A DNA stretch of 64,000 nt from an uncultured bacterium. Its GTDB lineage: Bacteria; Cyanobacteriota; Vampirovibrionia; Gastranaerophilales; Gastranaerophilaceae. The translations under genes were made by a program, and so were the position numbers. Each line of letters opens with the position of its first letter. The first letter of the stretch is position 1. The stretch covers positions 1 through 64,000 of the forward strand of contig CAJMSH010000005.1 in NCBI GenBank assembly GCA_905216055.1. Direction: 5' to 3'. The notes below the pieces were generated by a model. The model ran no database searches. It was given only the letters and a program-made list of their open reading frames with translations, and was not told the origin of the DNA. Shown here piece after piece: positions 43,460 to 52,530 of the stretch.

Positions 43460-44181
43460 ATTATTCTATCAGAATTTTCTTTAACCGCAATTGTTTCATA
43501 AGCAACCTGTGCAAGATAATGACCGCACATAGCAAGATTAAATATAAAACACATACTCCAATAAAATATTGCTATTGGATGAGGAATTCCAAAAAATATC
43601 CATATTATATAAGTAATTGGTGTAATGATTATGGCATCTGCAATTAATATTTGCGGAATCATAAATATAATAGATATCAATATATCCATACTTGAATCAG
43701 AAATTGCTTTTAAATTGTAGGCATCAAGAATTTTAAAAGTTCTTGCATAACAAAGATAACTTGTTAACATAATTGCGCCAAAAACTCCCCAAATCATGCA
43801 TTGTAAAACTAACAAAGTATTTGTATCAGCCACATAATTGGTAATTAAGTTGCAAAGAAAATATGCTATTATGCTGTTAATTGCGATTGAAGGTCCCAGT
43901 GCTACAAGCCCTTTTATGCCGTTCCAAAATATCGCAAAAATGTTAAAAGATGGTAATACTGAATCTTTTCCATTACGAACGTTTGTTGTGCATTCTATTA
44001 AAAAACCAAATAAAAGTATAAATGTTATTATGCTTGCTGTCCACAGCTTAGAGAGTTCGTTTTTGTCAGAATTTATGAATAAACAACTGCAATAGTATAC
44101 AGGTATTGCAAATAAAAAATACTTTGTCAAAGCTCCATGGTCTTGAATAGCTTCTTCAAAAGCGTCTTTAATAGATGCCAT
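43456..44181 (-). CDS. Polytopic membrane protein, unknown
   Basis: 241 residues with about six membrane helices (KLWTASIITFILLFGFLIEC; GLVALGPSIAINSIIAYFLC; MIWGVFGAIMLTSYLCY; DILISIIFMIPQILIADAII; YIIWIFFGIPHPIAIFYWSM). The N-terminal ASIKDAFEEAIQDHG is cytoplasmic. GGGAAG is upstream of the ATG. The layout resembles DUF4013-like integral proteins, but I cannot confirm the family. It is separated by 71 nt from the histidine kinase gene upstream and may belong to that operon's end. Confidence 0.65.
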   Translation of the reverse strand: MASIKDAFEEAIQDHGALTKYFLFAIPVYYCSCLFINSDKNELSKLWTASIITFILLFGFLIECTTNVRNGKDSVLPSFNIFAIFWNGIKGLVALGPSIAINSIIAYFLCNLITNYVADTNTLLVLQCMIWGVFGAIMLTSYLCYARTFKILDAYNLKAISDSSMDILISIIFMIPQILIADAIIITPITYIIWIFFGIPHPIAIFYWSMCFIFNLAMCGHYLAQVAYETIAVKENSDRII

Positions 44182-44252
44182 AATTCAACTTCCCTCTCTA
44201 TCTTATTTTATTTAAATATAACACGTTAAATTAGGAAAAACAATAATACTAT

Positions 44253-45326
44253 TTATGGAATAATTACCGTGAATTTACTTCCCTTATCTATTTCGCTTTC
44301 GATAAGAATTTCCCCTTTATGTAATTTTACAAGCTCCTTGGTTATTGCAAGTCCAAGTCCAGTTGAATTGTTTTGAATTTTCCCTGACTGCTCGTATTTT
44401 TTAAATATCTTTTTTAAATCTTTTTTTGCAATTCCAATTCCGTTATCTTCGATACATAATTCAGTTTTGTTATCTTCTAGTTTTTTGCAGGAAAAATGTA
44501 TTTTACCGTTTTCATTTGTGTATTTTATTGCATTACTTAAAAGATTCAAAAGTATTTGTTGAAATTTTGTATAATCTGCAATTAGTTTAAAATTTTCTAT
44601 GTCTGTTGTAAATGTAAGATTTTTCTGTATTAAAAGCGGATTTATTATGTTTATTACCTCTTTTATACAAGGTAATGTCTCAAATTCCTGCAGGTTTAAT
44701 TTTAAAGCCTTAGCTTCTATTTTTGAAATATCTAATATTTCATTAACCATTTCCAAAAGTCTTAGGGCTGATATTTTGATGTCATTTATGTATTCTTTTT
44801 GCTTTTCTGTTAATTTTCCTGTAAATTCACCGTTAAGAATGTCTGAAAATCCCAATATAGAATTAATTGGAGTGCGCAATTCATGAGATATATGCGATAT
44901 AAATTTTGTTCTTTTAATATCTTTTTTGTTAATTTTTAGATAACCCTGTTGAAGCTCGTGAATTTGTGTTTTTGCAATATTTGACATTTCATAGTCTTTT
45001 ATAAGATCAGAAATTATTGTTGAACAGGTCTTAAAAATTTTTTTATCCTCATCAGTAAAGGATTTTCCTGATATTATGATTGTTCCGAATGTTATTTCTT
45101 TAAAATTTAAATTTTCTTTTAAATATTTGGCTTTTTCGTTTTTGAAATCTAAGTTTGTAGTTTTATAAAGATATTCAGGCTTTTGAGTGTTGCTGAAAAT
45201 TATCCCTCCTGTTTCAAACTTGATAATCTGACTTAGCACATTAAATATCTCTTCTTTAAAATTTTCTGAGGGCTTAATTTTGTAAAATTCATTAATTTTT
45301 TCAAAAGCGTCTTCAAATCTGTTCAA
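44253..45326 (-). CDS. Cytoplasmic sensor histidine kinase
   Basis: 357 residues. The N-terminal 115 residues form a GAF-like sensor without membrane segments (GGIIFSNTQKPEYLYKTTN). HisKA: FISHISHELRTPIN with phospho-acceptor His148. HATPase: LLNLLSNAIKYTNE (N box), EDNGIGIAKKDL (G1), GLGLAITKELVKLHKG (G2). It autophosphorylates from ATP; no response regulator lies beside it. TTG start 3 nt after the hpt stop, with GGAG inside the end of hpt, so it is the last well-coupled gene of the long operon. Confidence 0.9.
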   Translation of the reverse strand: MNRFEDAFEKINEFYKIKPSENFKEEIFNVLSQIIKFETGGIIFSNTQKPEYLYKTTNLDFKNEKAKYLKENLNFKEITFGTIIISGKSFTDEDKKIFKTCSTIISDLIKDYEMSNIAKTQIHELQQGYLKINKKDIKRTKFISHISHELRTPINSILGFSDILNGEFTGKLTEKQKEYINDIKISALRLLEMVNEILDISKIEAKALKLNLQEFETLPCIKEVINIINPLLIQKNLTFTTDIENFKLIADYTKFQQILLNLLSNAIKYTNENGKIHFSCKKLEDNKTELCIEDNGIGIAKKDLKKIFKKYEQSGKIQNNSTGLGLAITKELVKLHKGEILIESEIDKGSKFTVIIP

Positions 45327-45329
45327 TTT

Positions 45330-45869
45330 TTACTCCAAATCAGATTTCTCCATATAACCGATATATCGTAAATTTCTGTATAATCCGTCATAATCAAGTC
45401 CATAGCCGATTAAAAACTTGTCATCAACGTCAAAACCGTAATAGTCAGCATCAACATCAGTTAGTCTTGTAACCTTTTTATCTAATAGTGAACAGAATTT
45501 AGTTGATTTTGTGTGGAAATTGCATTTGATAAAATCAAGTAAAAATTTAGCAGTCAGACCTGTATCTACAATATCCTCGATTATCAAAACATTTTTCCCG
45601 TTCAAATCTGGTAGGGCAATATTTACAGCATTAACTTTGCCTGATGTAGTTGTTCCGCCGTTGTAGCTCGAAAGTCTTATAAATTCCAATTTTAAAGGCA
45701 TTTTAAGATGCTTTACAAGATCAACCGCAAACATAACTGCACCTTTTAAAACGCATACCGCAATAACTTCTTCATCACCGTATAATTTGTTTAAATCATC
45801 ACCAATTTCTTTAATCCTTTGTTGTATTTGATTTTCGTCAAACAGCACTTTTAATTTTTTTATATCCAT
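45330..45869 (-). CDS. hpt: Hypoxanthine phosphoribosyltransferase
   Basis: 179 residues. The PRPP-binding motif reads VLIIEDIVDTGLTAKFLL; AVCVLKGAVMFAVDLVKHL and LIGYGLDYDGLYRNLRYIG are typical of bacterial Hpt. It salvages hypoxanthine/guanine to IMP/GMP. It follows tilS by 3 nt with GAGGTTAG upstream; tilS-hpt is a classic gene pair. Confidence 0.94.
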   Translation of the reverse strand: MDIKKLKVLFDENQIQQRIKEIGDDLNKLYGDEEVIAVCVLKGAVMFAVDLVKHLKMPLKLEFIRLSSYNGGTTTSGKVNAVNIALPDLNGKNVLIIEDIVDTGLTAKFLLDFIKCNFHTKSTKFCSLLDKKVTRLTDVDADYYGFDVDDKFLIGYGLDYDGLYRNLRYIGYMEKSDLE

Positions 45870-45872
45870 AAC

Positions 45873-47138
45873 CTAACCTCTTTTTAATGTTAACACATGT
45901 GTTGGAGTATTTACAACTTTAATCTTTTCACTTATTCCTAATCCTGGAGCCCATAGTATTTCATTATTTTGGCATAAAAATATAAGTTTGTCTTTTTCAT
46001 GAGGCGGAATTTTCTTTTCATTAAGATATTTCTTTAGTTTTTGACTGCCCAAAAGCCCGAGTGGTCTTATAATATCTCCGTTTTCTCTATGTCTTAGTAT
46101 AAAATTAATATCTTTTAGATTAACAAAAGCTTTGAAATCTTTATCTGATGGAAATTCTTTTATCTCACAATCAAAAGGCTCTATTGAGAATTCAAAATCT
46201 TCAAATTTATATTTGCCACATTTATTTATTTGTATTTGCGTATTTTTTTTATCTTCTTTTGTTATTAATTCTGCTTGTGAAGAATTTACATATAGCCAGA
46301 GGTCTTTGCTTATTGAGATTTTTTTTCCTGATTTTGAATTTTTGTTTTCTTCTACGAATTTTTGTATATTTTCTATTTTTTTTCTGTCGTATTCAATATT
46401 ATTATCTGCAAGCAATTTGTAAATAATGCGTTTTTGCTCTTTATAAGACGCTTTTATCAGATTTTTAGGCATATATGAATTTATCAGCTCATTATCTTCA
46501 ATCGCAAGTTCAGATAGCGAATTTAGAGCTTGTGTGAGTTTTGGATTAATTTGTTTTAGCAGCGGAAAAATCTCATGTCTTATAAGATTTCTTTTATATT
46601 TTGAATTGAAATTTGAACTGTCTACATTAGGTGATAAATTATTTTCTTTGATGTATTTTTCAATTTCTTCTCTTTGAGTTTTTAAAAGCGGTCTGTAAAA
46701 TATATCTCTATGCTCGCTAATTCCCTGTAGTCCGATTGTTCCTGTGCCCTTTATAATTCTATAAAGTACGGTTTCTGCGTTGTCATCAAAATTGTGAGCC
46801 GTAAAGACTATATTTGAATTAAATTTTTTTGCACATCTTTTGAAAAAATCGTATCTCGCTTCTCTTGCTGCGGTTTCTGTTTTTTCAACTGTATCCGGTA
46901 AAATCTCAGAATAGTATGGAATATTTCTGGATTTTGCAAAATTCTCACAATTTTGAGCTTCTTTTTTGCTTTCTTCTCCGCGCCAATTATGGTTTAGGTG
47001 AACTGCCACAACATCTTGCTTAAGTTTATAAAGAATATCTAAAAGGCACATCGAATCATAACCGCCTGAAAATGCAATGATAAATGTGCCTGATAAGTTA
47101 TATTTTTTTATAAAATTTTTAATTCTGCTACTAATCAA
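45873..47138 (-). CDS. tilS: tRNA(Ile)-lysidine synthetase
   Basis: 421 residues. The PP-loop FIIAFSGGYDSMCLLDIL binds ATP; HLNHNWRGEESKKEAQNCE and FTAHNFDDNAETVLYRIIKGTG are the N-domain signatures. A TilS C-terminal domain follows (NGDIIRPLGLLGSQKLKKYL). It puts lysidine on C34 of tRNA-Ile(CAU), changing AUG to AUA decoding; essential. TTG start directly after the stop of the Clp_N protein gene (TAATTG), with GAGGC upstream. Confidence 0.94.
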   Translation of the reverse strand: MISSRIKNFIKKYNLSGTFIIAFSGGYDSMCLLDILYKLKQDVVAVHLNHNWRGEESKKEAQNCENFAKSRNIPYYSEILPDTVEKTETAAREARYDFFKRCAKKFNSNIVFTAHNFDDNAETVLYRIIKGTGTIGLQGISEHRDIFYRPLLKTQREEIEKYIKENNLSPNVDSSNFNSKYKRNLIRHEIFPLLKQINPKLTQALNSLSELAIEDNELINSYMPKNLIKASYKEQKRIIYKLLADNNIEYDRKKIENIQKFVEENKNSKSGKKISISKDLWLYVNSSQAELITKEDKKNTQIQINKCGKYKFEDFEFSIEPFDCEIKEFPSDKDFKAFVNLKDINFILRHRENGDIIRPLGLLGSQKLKKYLNEKKIPPHEKDKLIFLCQNNEILWAPGLGISEKIKVVNTPTHVLTLKRG

Positions 47139-48503
47139 TTAAGCCTCTTTGAATTTTTTCACTCCCTCTTTAATCTCAACCGCATCAACTCCAAGTTGTT
47201 CCAAAGCCTTCATTGCAAGAGAATCAGGTTCGGTAGTTAGTGCAAGAAGCATGTGAGCTGATTCAATTTTTTCTTTGTGATCTTTTTTAGCCAATTCCCA
47301 AGCTGTTTCAAGTACACGTTTTGCACGTTTGGTAAAAACTATTTCTTTATCATAATACTCGTTACCAAAGCCTATCATATTTTCAACAACAGCTCTTGCA
47401 TCCTTCATAGTGATTTCAAGTTCCGCAAGTACCTGTCCGCCAATACCTGTGCCTTCTCCGATTATACCTAACAAAAACATTTCAGTTCCGACAATGTTAC
47501 GTCCTAACCTTCTTGCTTCTTCTTTTGCAAGTCTTAGAATTGTCAAAGTTTCAGGCATTTGTTTTTCTATCGGTTTTATAATGCTTCGAGCAAGCTCGTT
47601 ATCCTGAATTTTTAGTTCCTTTAATATTTCGTATGCTATACCGCTTTTGGTTTTCAAAAGTCCTAAAACTATATGTTCCGGCAAAACAACTGATGAGCCA
47701 AGCTCTTTTGCTGTTTCTAATGCCATATTCATTGTTCTGAAGGCATTTGGTGTAAATATAATTTGTCTGCCTTCATATTCTGCTTGTCTTGATTGGATGT
47801 TAGCAAGTTTTTCTTCAAAGTTTTCACTTGTAACTCCGTATTGTTCAAATATTTTAGAAAGTTCAGAATCTTTATCTTCAAGAATTGAAGAAATAATTTG
47901 TTCTGTACCCAGTATTTCGTAATTTGATGTTGATAATTTTGCAACTGCACGTTCAAAAACTTTTTCGGATTCTTTGCTGTTGAAGATATTATCTGTTTCT
48001 TTTGCTTTATTTTCTTCGTTATTTTTATCTTCATCAATTTCAGGGTGATAAAGGCGTTTTATCTTCTTTTGGACAAGTTTTTCCAAAAGTGATTTTGATT
48101 TATAAATATTGAATCCTAAATCTTCAAGGATTTTAACATTGTTTGATTTTTTATCTGATATTACGGAAAGAAATAAGTGTTCGTAAAGAATTGTTTGATG
48201 CCCTGATTTATTTGTTAAATCAAGAGTTTTCTTTAAAATTTCCTTATATTCATTGTCAAACGGAAGGTTTGCTTGTTTAATATTCGCCGTTGTATGAATA
48301 GGAATATATTTCTTTATTTCTTCTTCAAGCTTTTCATGTGTAATATCGTAAGATTTGAATATTTTTAATGAAATTCCTTTTGATTCATCAAAAAGAGCAA
48401 GCAAAAGATGCTCTGGAGCAACTTTTGCTGCTCCAGATTCTTTTGCTAATTTTTGAGATGTACTTACGACGTTTATTGCTTTTTCCGTAAATCTTTCAAA
48501 CAA
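47139..48503 (-). CDS. Tandem Clp_N (ClpC-type) repeat protein without ATPase
   Basis: 454 residues containing six Clp R repeats, i.e. three Clp_N domains: FTEKAINVVSTSQKLAKESG with APEHLLLALFD; EYKEILKKTLDLTNKSGHQT; SEKVFERAVAKLSTSNYEIL; TPNAFRTMNMALETAKELGS with LPEHIVLGLLKT; ILRLAKEEARRLGRNIVGTE; and FTKRAKRVLETAWELAKKDH. No Walker A/B, AAA+ module or ClpP loop is present. Clp_N domains bind adaptors and substrates for ClpC. This protein could be an adaptor, a decoy or a ClpT-like accessory of a Clp protease. TTG start with GAGGAA just inside the upstream DUF1292 gene's end. Confidence 0.8.
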   Translation of the reverse strand: MFERFTEKAINVVSTSQKLAKESGAAKVAPEHLLLALFDESKGISLKIFKSYDITHEKLEEEIKKYIPIHTTANIKQANLPFDNEYKEILKKTLDLTNKSGHQTILYEHLFLSVISDKKSNNVKILEDLGFNIYKSKSLLEKLVQKKIKRLYHPEIDEDKNNEENKAKETDNIFNSKESEKVFERAVAKLSTSNYEILGTEQIISSILEDKDSELSKIFEQYGVTSENFEEKLANIQSRQAEYEGRQIIFTPNAFRTMNMALETAKELGSSVVLPEHIVLGLLKTKSGIAYEILKELKIQDNELARSIIKPIEKQMPETLTILRLAKEEARRLGRNIVGTEMFLLGIIGEGTGIGGQVLAELEITMKDARAVVENMIGFGNEYYDKEIVFTKRAKRVLETAWELAKKDHKEKIESAHMLLALTTEPDSLAMKALEQLGVDAVEIKEGVKKFKEA

Positions 48504-48506
48504 AAT

Positions 48507-48773
48507 CTATTCCTCGTCTTCGTCTTCATCTTCTATATTTTCAACATATTCAGCGACTCTGTCGAATTCTTCATCATCGTCAATTGTTTCAAACAAGTAT
48601 TCATCACCGTCTTTTGTCAATCTCATAAGAACAACTTCATCGTCTTCTTCTTCATCGACAGGTAACAAAAGTGCATATTCCTGTTCATCAACTTCAACGA
48701 TGTCGAATAATTCAAATCTGATTACGTTGCCGTTTTCGTCAATTGTTTCAATTATTTGATCTTCATCTGCCAT
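48507..48773 (-). CDS. DUF1292 protein
   Basis: 88 residues, highly acidic: the core DENGNVIRFELFDIVEVDEQ EYALLLPV is the DUF1292 signature, and the C-terminus is an Asp/Glu run. Small cytoplasmic proteins of this family, often found beside ruvX, have no assigned biochemical role. AAAGGAAA precedes the ATG. It sits in the operon between ruvX and the Clp_N protein. Confidence 0.85.
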   Translation of the reverse strand: MADEDQIIETIDENGNVIRFELFDIVEVDEQEYALLLPVDEEEDDEVVLMRLTKDGDEYLFETIDDDEEFDRVAEYVENIEDEDEDEE

Positions 48774-48814
48774 TTTTTATTTTTCCTTTCTTTATTATTA
48801 TGATAAATTAAATT

Positions 48815-49216
48815 TTAACATCTTGCAAGGTATTGTTCAAGTATAATACAAGCACTTTCAATATCAACAAGTCCTTTATTTTTTCTAAAGTCAATTTTTT
48901 TTGCTCGCAAATTCTCTTCTGCTGTGTCTGATGTAAGTCTTTCATCTTCATAGATAATTTCAATATTTTGAATTTTTGATGCAAAATCTTTACAATCCTT
49001 AGCTTGATCGCCAAGAGTTCCGTCCATATTGTAGGGAACTCCGACTACAACTTTTTTTACGTTATTTTCTTTTATTATTTTATTAATTTCTTCTAATGCT
49101 TTATCTTCCGGTTGTCTTGGTATGCAGGAATGACCTTTTGCAAGCACTAAAAGATAATCGCTTAGTGCTACTCCTATTCTTTTTGTTCCTATATCTAATG
49201 CCATTACTTTATACAT
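48815..49216 (-). CDS. ruvX: RuvX/YqgF putative pre-16S rRNA nuclease
   Basis: 133 residues. VMALDIGTKRIGVALSD is the RNase-H-like entry strand with the first catalytic Asp, VVVGVPYNMDGTLGDQAKDC supplies the substrate loop, and IIYEDERLTSDTAEENL carries the acidic pair. The late DIESACIILEQYL includes another conserved Asp. YqgF homologues trim 16S rRNA ends and were first predicted as Holliday-junction resolvases. It starts 1 nt after the preceding gene's stop. Confidence 0.92.
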   Translation of the reverse strand: MYKVMALDIGTKRIGVALSDYLLVLAKGHSCIPRQPEDKALEEINKIIKENNVKKVVVGVPYNMDGTLGDQAKDCKDFASKIQNIEIIYEDERLTSDTAEENLRAKKIDFRKNKGLVDIESACIILEQYLARC

Positions 49217-49217
49217 T

Positions 49218-50732
49218 TTATTTTACCCACATATCTTCTATATCTTTAATTCTTTCTGTATTTTTTTGTGCAAAATAGTATTCATAAATGCTTTTTCGTA
49301 AAATGTTTTTGAACAGTTCTCTTATTAATTTTTTGTCATTATATAAGTTATACAAATTTTGTGCAGCTTTTTCATCACCTGAAAGGTGTTTAAGAAGTGA
49401 ACAATTTAATATTCTTTTTGTCCAAACTCTGTATTCTTCAGGGTAAAATACATTTTCAAGATTTTCATCAATATATTTTTCAAAATCTTTTGATGGAATT
49501 GTGTCGATATTTTTTATGAATTCTTCAAATTCATCGCTATAAGTGCTGTTCAAAAACCAATAATCTGTAAAATCATATTTTAATATTTTTTCAAATTCAT
49601 CATTTGAAAGCTGTTTTATATTGTAATTAAGCTTCAGTGGCTTTGCTTCAATATCAGCAAGCAGGTTTCGCCAGCAAATATATTCATAAGGCATATTGTG
49701 ATTTGACAATTTTTCAGCCTGTTCAAGAATTGATTTTAAAACTTCAGGTTCTAAATCCAGTGCTCTTTGTCCTCTGTAAAATCTTTCTATTATTGCATTA
49801 CATTCAAATTGTGTAATCTCATTAAACCCGAAACAATCTCTGATGCCTTTGTAATCGTCAATTACTATCGCAACGAACTGAACTTTTTTTGATTTTGTAA
49901 GTCGTGATATAATAACTGCTTGATTTCCGTGTCCGTCAGGGTATGTTATGCAGAATTTGTAAGGTTTTGAATCCTTTAGAATATTTTTGTAAAATTTTAG
50001 TGAATTATCTTCTCTAATACCTGAAAGTTTTAGAATAGACAGATTTTTCTTTATTGCAGGAACAAGCGATTCATCAACAAAATTCAAGGCACTATGAAGA
50101 GCGTGATATGCAAGTTGAGATTTTGAATTACCTAATATTTCAAGTGCAGTTTTGCCAGTTTCTGAATATGGCATTGATAAAAATACAGGAACAAGCATAT
50201 TTGCAAGCTCATCTTTATCATAATCGTCGCCTAATGATTTTAAAAGAATAATTTTGTCATTTTCATCAAGCGAGCTTAAAAAGTCTAAAAAGTCAATTTG
50301 AACTTCAGGGTTTGCAAGGGCATTATCAAGAATTTTTTTAGTATCTGATTCAACAAGTTCATCAGGATTATCAAGATATTTGCCACATTCTTCATAAGAC
50401 CAATTTGCATCAATATCTCTTAATAGGTCGAGTGCAAAGATTTTTGCCTGATTTGAACTCATAGAATTTTTAATTATATTCCAAAGATGCTCACTCAAAA
50501 CTTCATTTGTACAATATCTCAGCAGCATAAATTTTAATAATGCTGCATTATGGTTTGGGTTATTAATCTCTTTAAAAAGCAATTTTACAATTATTGTTTT
50601 GTCTTTTTGCAAGTCAAGTGTGTGAAAATGAATTGCGTAATTCTCAAAATCTTTAACATCTTTTAATGTATCAAAGATTTTGCTTATTTCTGCTTTTATT
50701 TCAAATGGATTTAACCCGTTGATATCTATCAT
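49218..50732 (-). CDS. Helical-repeat protein of unknown function
   Basis: 504 residues. The first 250 are HEAT/ARM-like helix pairs (NAALLKFMLLRYCTNEVLSE; SSNQAKIFALDLLRDIDANW; ETGKTALEILGNSKSQLAYH). A middle alpha/beta region has KFCITYPDGHGNQAVIISRL and FVAIVIDDYKGIRDCFGF, and a helical C-terminus follows. No signal or membrane segment. It is translationally coupled (ATGA overlap) to the ClpX-type zinc-finger gene upstream and lies 1 nt before ruvX. The coupling hints that it works with the zinc-finger protein, but that is inference. Confidence 0.65.
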   Translation of the reverse strand: MIDINGLNPFEIKAEISKIFDTLKDVKDFENYAIHFHTLDLQKDKTIIVKLLFKEINNPNHNAALLKFMLLRYCTNEVLSEHLWNIIKNSMSSNQAKIFALDLLRDIDANWSYEECGKYLDNPDELVESDTKKILDNALANPEVQIDFLDFLSSLDENDKIILLKSLGDDYDKDELANMLVPVFLSMPYSETGKTALEILGNSKSQLAYHALHSALNFVDESLVPAIKKNLSILKLSGIREDNSLKFYKNILKDSKPYKFCITYPDGHGNQAVIISRLTKSKKVQFVAIVIDDYKGIRDCFGFNEITQFECNAIIERFYRGQRALDLEPEVLKSILEQAEKLSNHNMPYEYICWRNLLADIEAKPLKLNYNIKQLSNDEFEKILKYDFTDYWFLNSTYSDEFEEFIKNIDTIPSKDFEKYIDENLENVFYPEEYRVWTKRILNCSLLKHLSGDEKAAQNLYNLYNDKKLIRELFKNILRKSIYEYYFAQKNTERIKDIEDMWVK

Positions 50733-50998
50733 TTACGAGCCTTCCCCCAAAAAGCATCAAGTATAGCCTGAGCTTCTGCCGATGGCATTCTATCATTTAA
50801 AATTAAATATTGAACTGCAATCATCGCACATTCTGAACAAATATTAACACCTGGTCCTTGAACCATTTTCAAAACCTGTGTATTTGGCCTTCCGCAAAAA
50901 CTGCAATAAACAAGATCATCTTCTTTGTGGTCATGATGATTGTGTTCTGATGTTTTTTCTCTTTTTGCTCCTAATTTAATAACTTTGTCTTCTGACAT
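50729..50998 (-). CDS. Stand-alone ClpX-type zinc-binding domain protein
   Basis: 89 residues: a Lys/His-rich start, then YCSFCGRPNTQVLKMVQGPG and NICSECAMIAVQYL, the C4 zinc-binding dimerisation domain normally found at the N-terminus of ClpX. No AAA+ domain follows. In ClpX this domain binds adaptors and some substrates. GAGGG precedes the ATG and the stop overlaps the next gene's start (ATGA). It heads an operon that also encodes an ATPase-less Clp_N protein. Confidence 0.85.
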   Translation of the reverse strand: MSEDKVIKLGAKREKTSEHNHHDHKEDDLVYCSFCGRPNTQVLKMVQGPGVNICSECAMIAVQYLILNDRMPSAEAQAILDAFWGKARK

Positions 50999-51108
50999 AT
51001 TTTACCCTCATATTCTCCTATTTGTAACTTTTACTATAAAGATTTGCCAAATTTTTTGTGTTATTTTATAATAAATATTACAAATAATTTTATGAGGTTG
51101 ATTATAGC

Positions 51109-51702
51109 ATGAAAAAAGCTTTTTTACTAGCAGCTATTTTGTTTATTTCTGTTGTTTCTACAGCTTGTATAAATAATTTTGCAGTTCAAGAACTTAATAA
51201 TAGAGCTAAAGATTTTATGGACAAAGGAGATTACGCCTCTGCTATTGAACGTTTGAAATCAAGTGTTGATTTAGACGGAAGTATTTTTGAAACTCGTTAT
51301 AATCTTGCTGTTGCTTATACAAAAGCTGAAGATTATGCAAATGCTATTCAGGCTTATAACGATGCTATAAAATTGAATCCTGATTTCCCTGACGCTTATT
51401 ATTCACTTGCTGTTTGTGAAGAAAATCTCGCAAAGGATATTATATCGGGTGAAGTTATTGTGAATGAAGATAATACAATCCAAAAAGCTTCTGAAGCTGA
51501 ACAAGATGAAGATGAAAATTCTCAAGATGAAAATAAAAAACTTTCTGATAATAGTAAAAAAATGCTAGAATCCCTTTTAAATAATTCAATATCTGATTAC
51601 AGATTGTATTTGGATAAAAACGGTACTAATGATGATAAGGATTATATCGAAGACAAAGTAAAAGAGCTTGAGATGCTTTTTGCAAAATATGCGGTTAAGT
51701 AA
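51109..51702 (+). CDS. TPR lipoprotein (probable)
   Basis: 197 residues. An N-terminal signal with possible lipobox STAC (Cys20), then two to three TPR units (AKDFMDKGDYASAIERLKSS; YNLAVAYTKAEDYANAIQAY; NPDFPDAYYSLAVCEE). An acidic insert and a helical C-terminus follow. Likely anchored at the periplasmic side of a membrane as an assembly or scaffold protein. It is 2 nt ahead of lgt, the enzyme that lipidates such proteins. Confidence 0.75.
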   Translation: MKKAFLLAAILFISVVSTACINNFAVQELNNRAKDFMDKGDYASAIERLKSSVDLDGSIFETRYNLAVAYTKAEDYANAIQAYNDAIKLNPDFPDAYYSLAVCEENLAKDIISGEVIVNEDNTIQKASEAEQDEDENSQDENKKLSDNSKKMLESLLNNSISDYRLYLDKNGTNDDKDYIEDKVKELEMLFAKYAVK

Positions 51703-51704
51703 TT

Positions 51705-52499
51705 ATGTTTCAATCCCCGGGTGATGTAGCATTTAGTTTTTTAGGTTTTTCTGTTTATTATTACGGAATAATTCTTGCTGTTGCCATTTTTATTGGTGTT
51801 TACACTTCTTATTTATTGTATGAAAAATTTTATGATAGTGTAAATGCAAAAAAAATAATCGATTTTGCGCCTTTGATTATAATAATTGGTATAGTTGGTG
51901 CTCGTTTGTATTATTGTGTTGTAAATTATTCTTATTATTTGCAGCATCCTGCAGAAGTTTTTTATATAAGACAAGGTGGTTTGTCTATACATGGAATGAT
52001 TATTGTCGGAATTTTGGCTTTATATTGTTTTGCTAAAATTTATAAGCTTTCATTTTTAAAGCTAATTGATGTTTTTTTGTGTGGAACATCTTTGGGGCAA
52101 TGTATTGGAAGATGGGGAAATTTCTTTAATTCTGAAGCTTTTGGAACACCGACTAATCTCCCTTGGAAATTGTATATTCCTATTCAGCATAGACCTGTTC
52201 AATTTATGGATTATCAATATTTTCATCCAACTTTTTTGTATGAAAGTATTTTAGATTTAATTATTTTTATAATTCTTTTATTTTTGTTTAAAAAGTTGTC
52301 TAAATATCCTGGAATTTTAGCTTGCTTATACTTGATTATGTACTCATTTGTAAGAATTTTTGTTGAACATTTGAGAATTGACAGTGTTCTTAATATTGAC
52401 GGAATTCCGGTTGCACAACTTATGTCACTTATACTAATTGTATTCGCTGTAATATTTATGATTGTTATTTTTTATAAAGATAAAAACCTAAAATATTGA
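51705..52499 (+). CDS. lgt: Prolipoprotein diacylglyceryl transferase
   Basis: 264 residues, about seven membrane helices. GLSIHGMIIVGI holds the conserved H-G motif, and GQCIGRWGNFFNSEAFG is the Lgt signature with the catalytic Arg and Asn-Glu. HPTFLYES and RIFVEHLRID follow. It transfers diacylglycerol from phosphatidylglycerol to the lipobox Cys. Follows the TPR lipoprotein gene by 2 nt. Confidence 0.95.
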   Translation: MFQSPGDVAFSFLGFSVYYYGIILAVAIFIGVYTSYLLYEKFYDSVNAKKIIDFAPLIIIIGIVGARLYYCVVNYSYYLQHPAEVFYIRQGGLSIHGMIIVGILALYCFAKIYKLSFLKLIDVFLCGTSLGQCIGRWGNFFNSEAFGTPTNLPWKLYIPIQHRPVQFMDYQYFHPTFLYESILDLIIFIILLFLFKKLSKYPGILACLYLIMYSFVRIFVEHLRIDSVLNIDGIPVAQLMSLILIVFAVIFMIVIFYKDKNLKY

Positions 52500-52530
52500 T
52501 TTAACCTTTTATTTGTCTTTAAATGTTTGT

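Noticed and set aside
46132..46426. Plus-strand Phe/Ser-rich ORFs opposite tilS
   Set aside because: Shadows of the tilS coding strand with no ribosome site.
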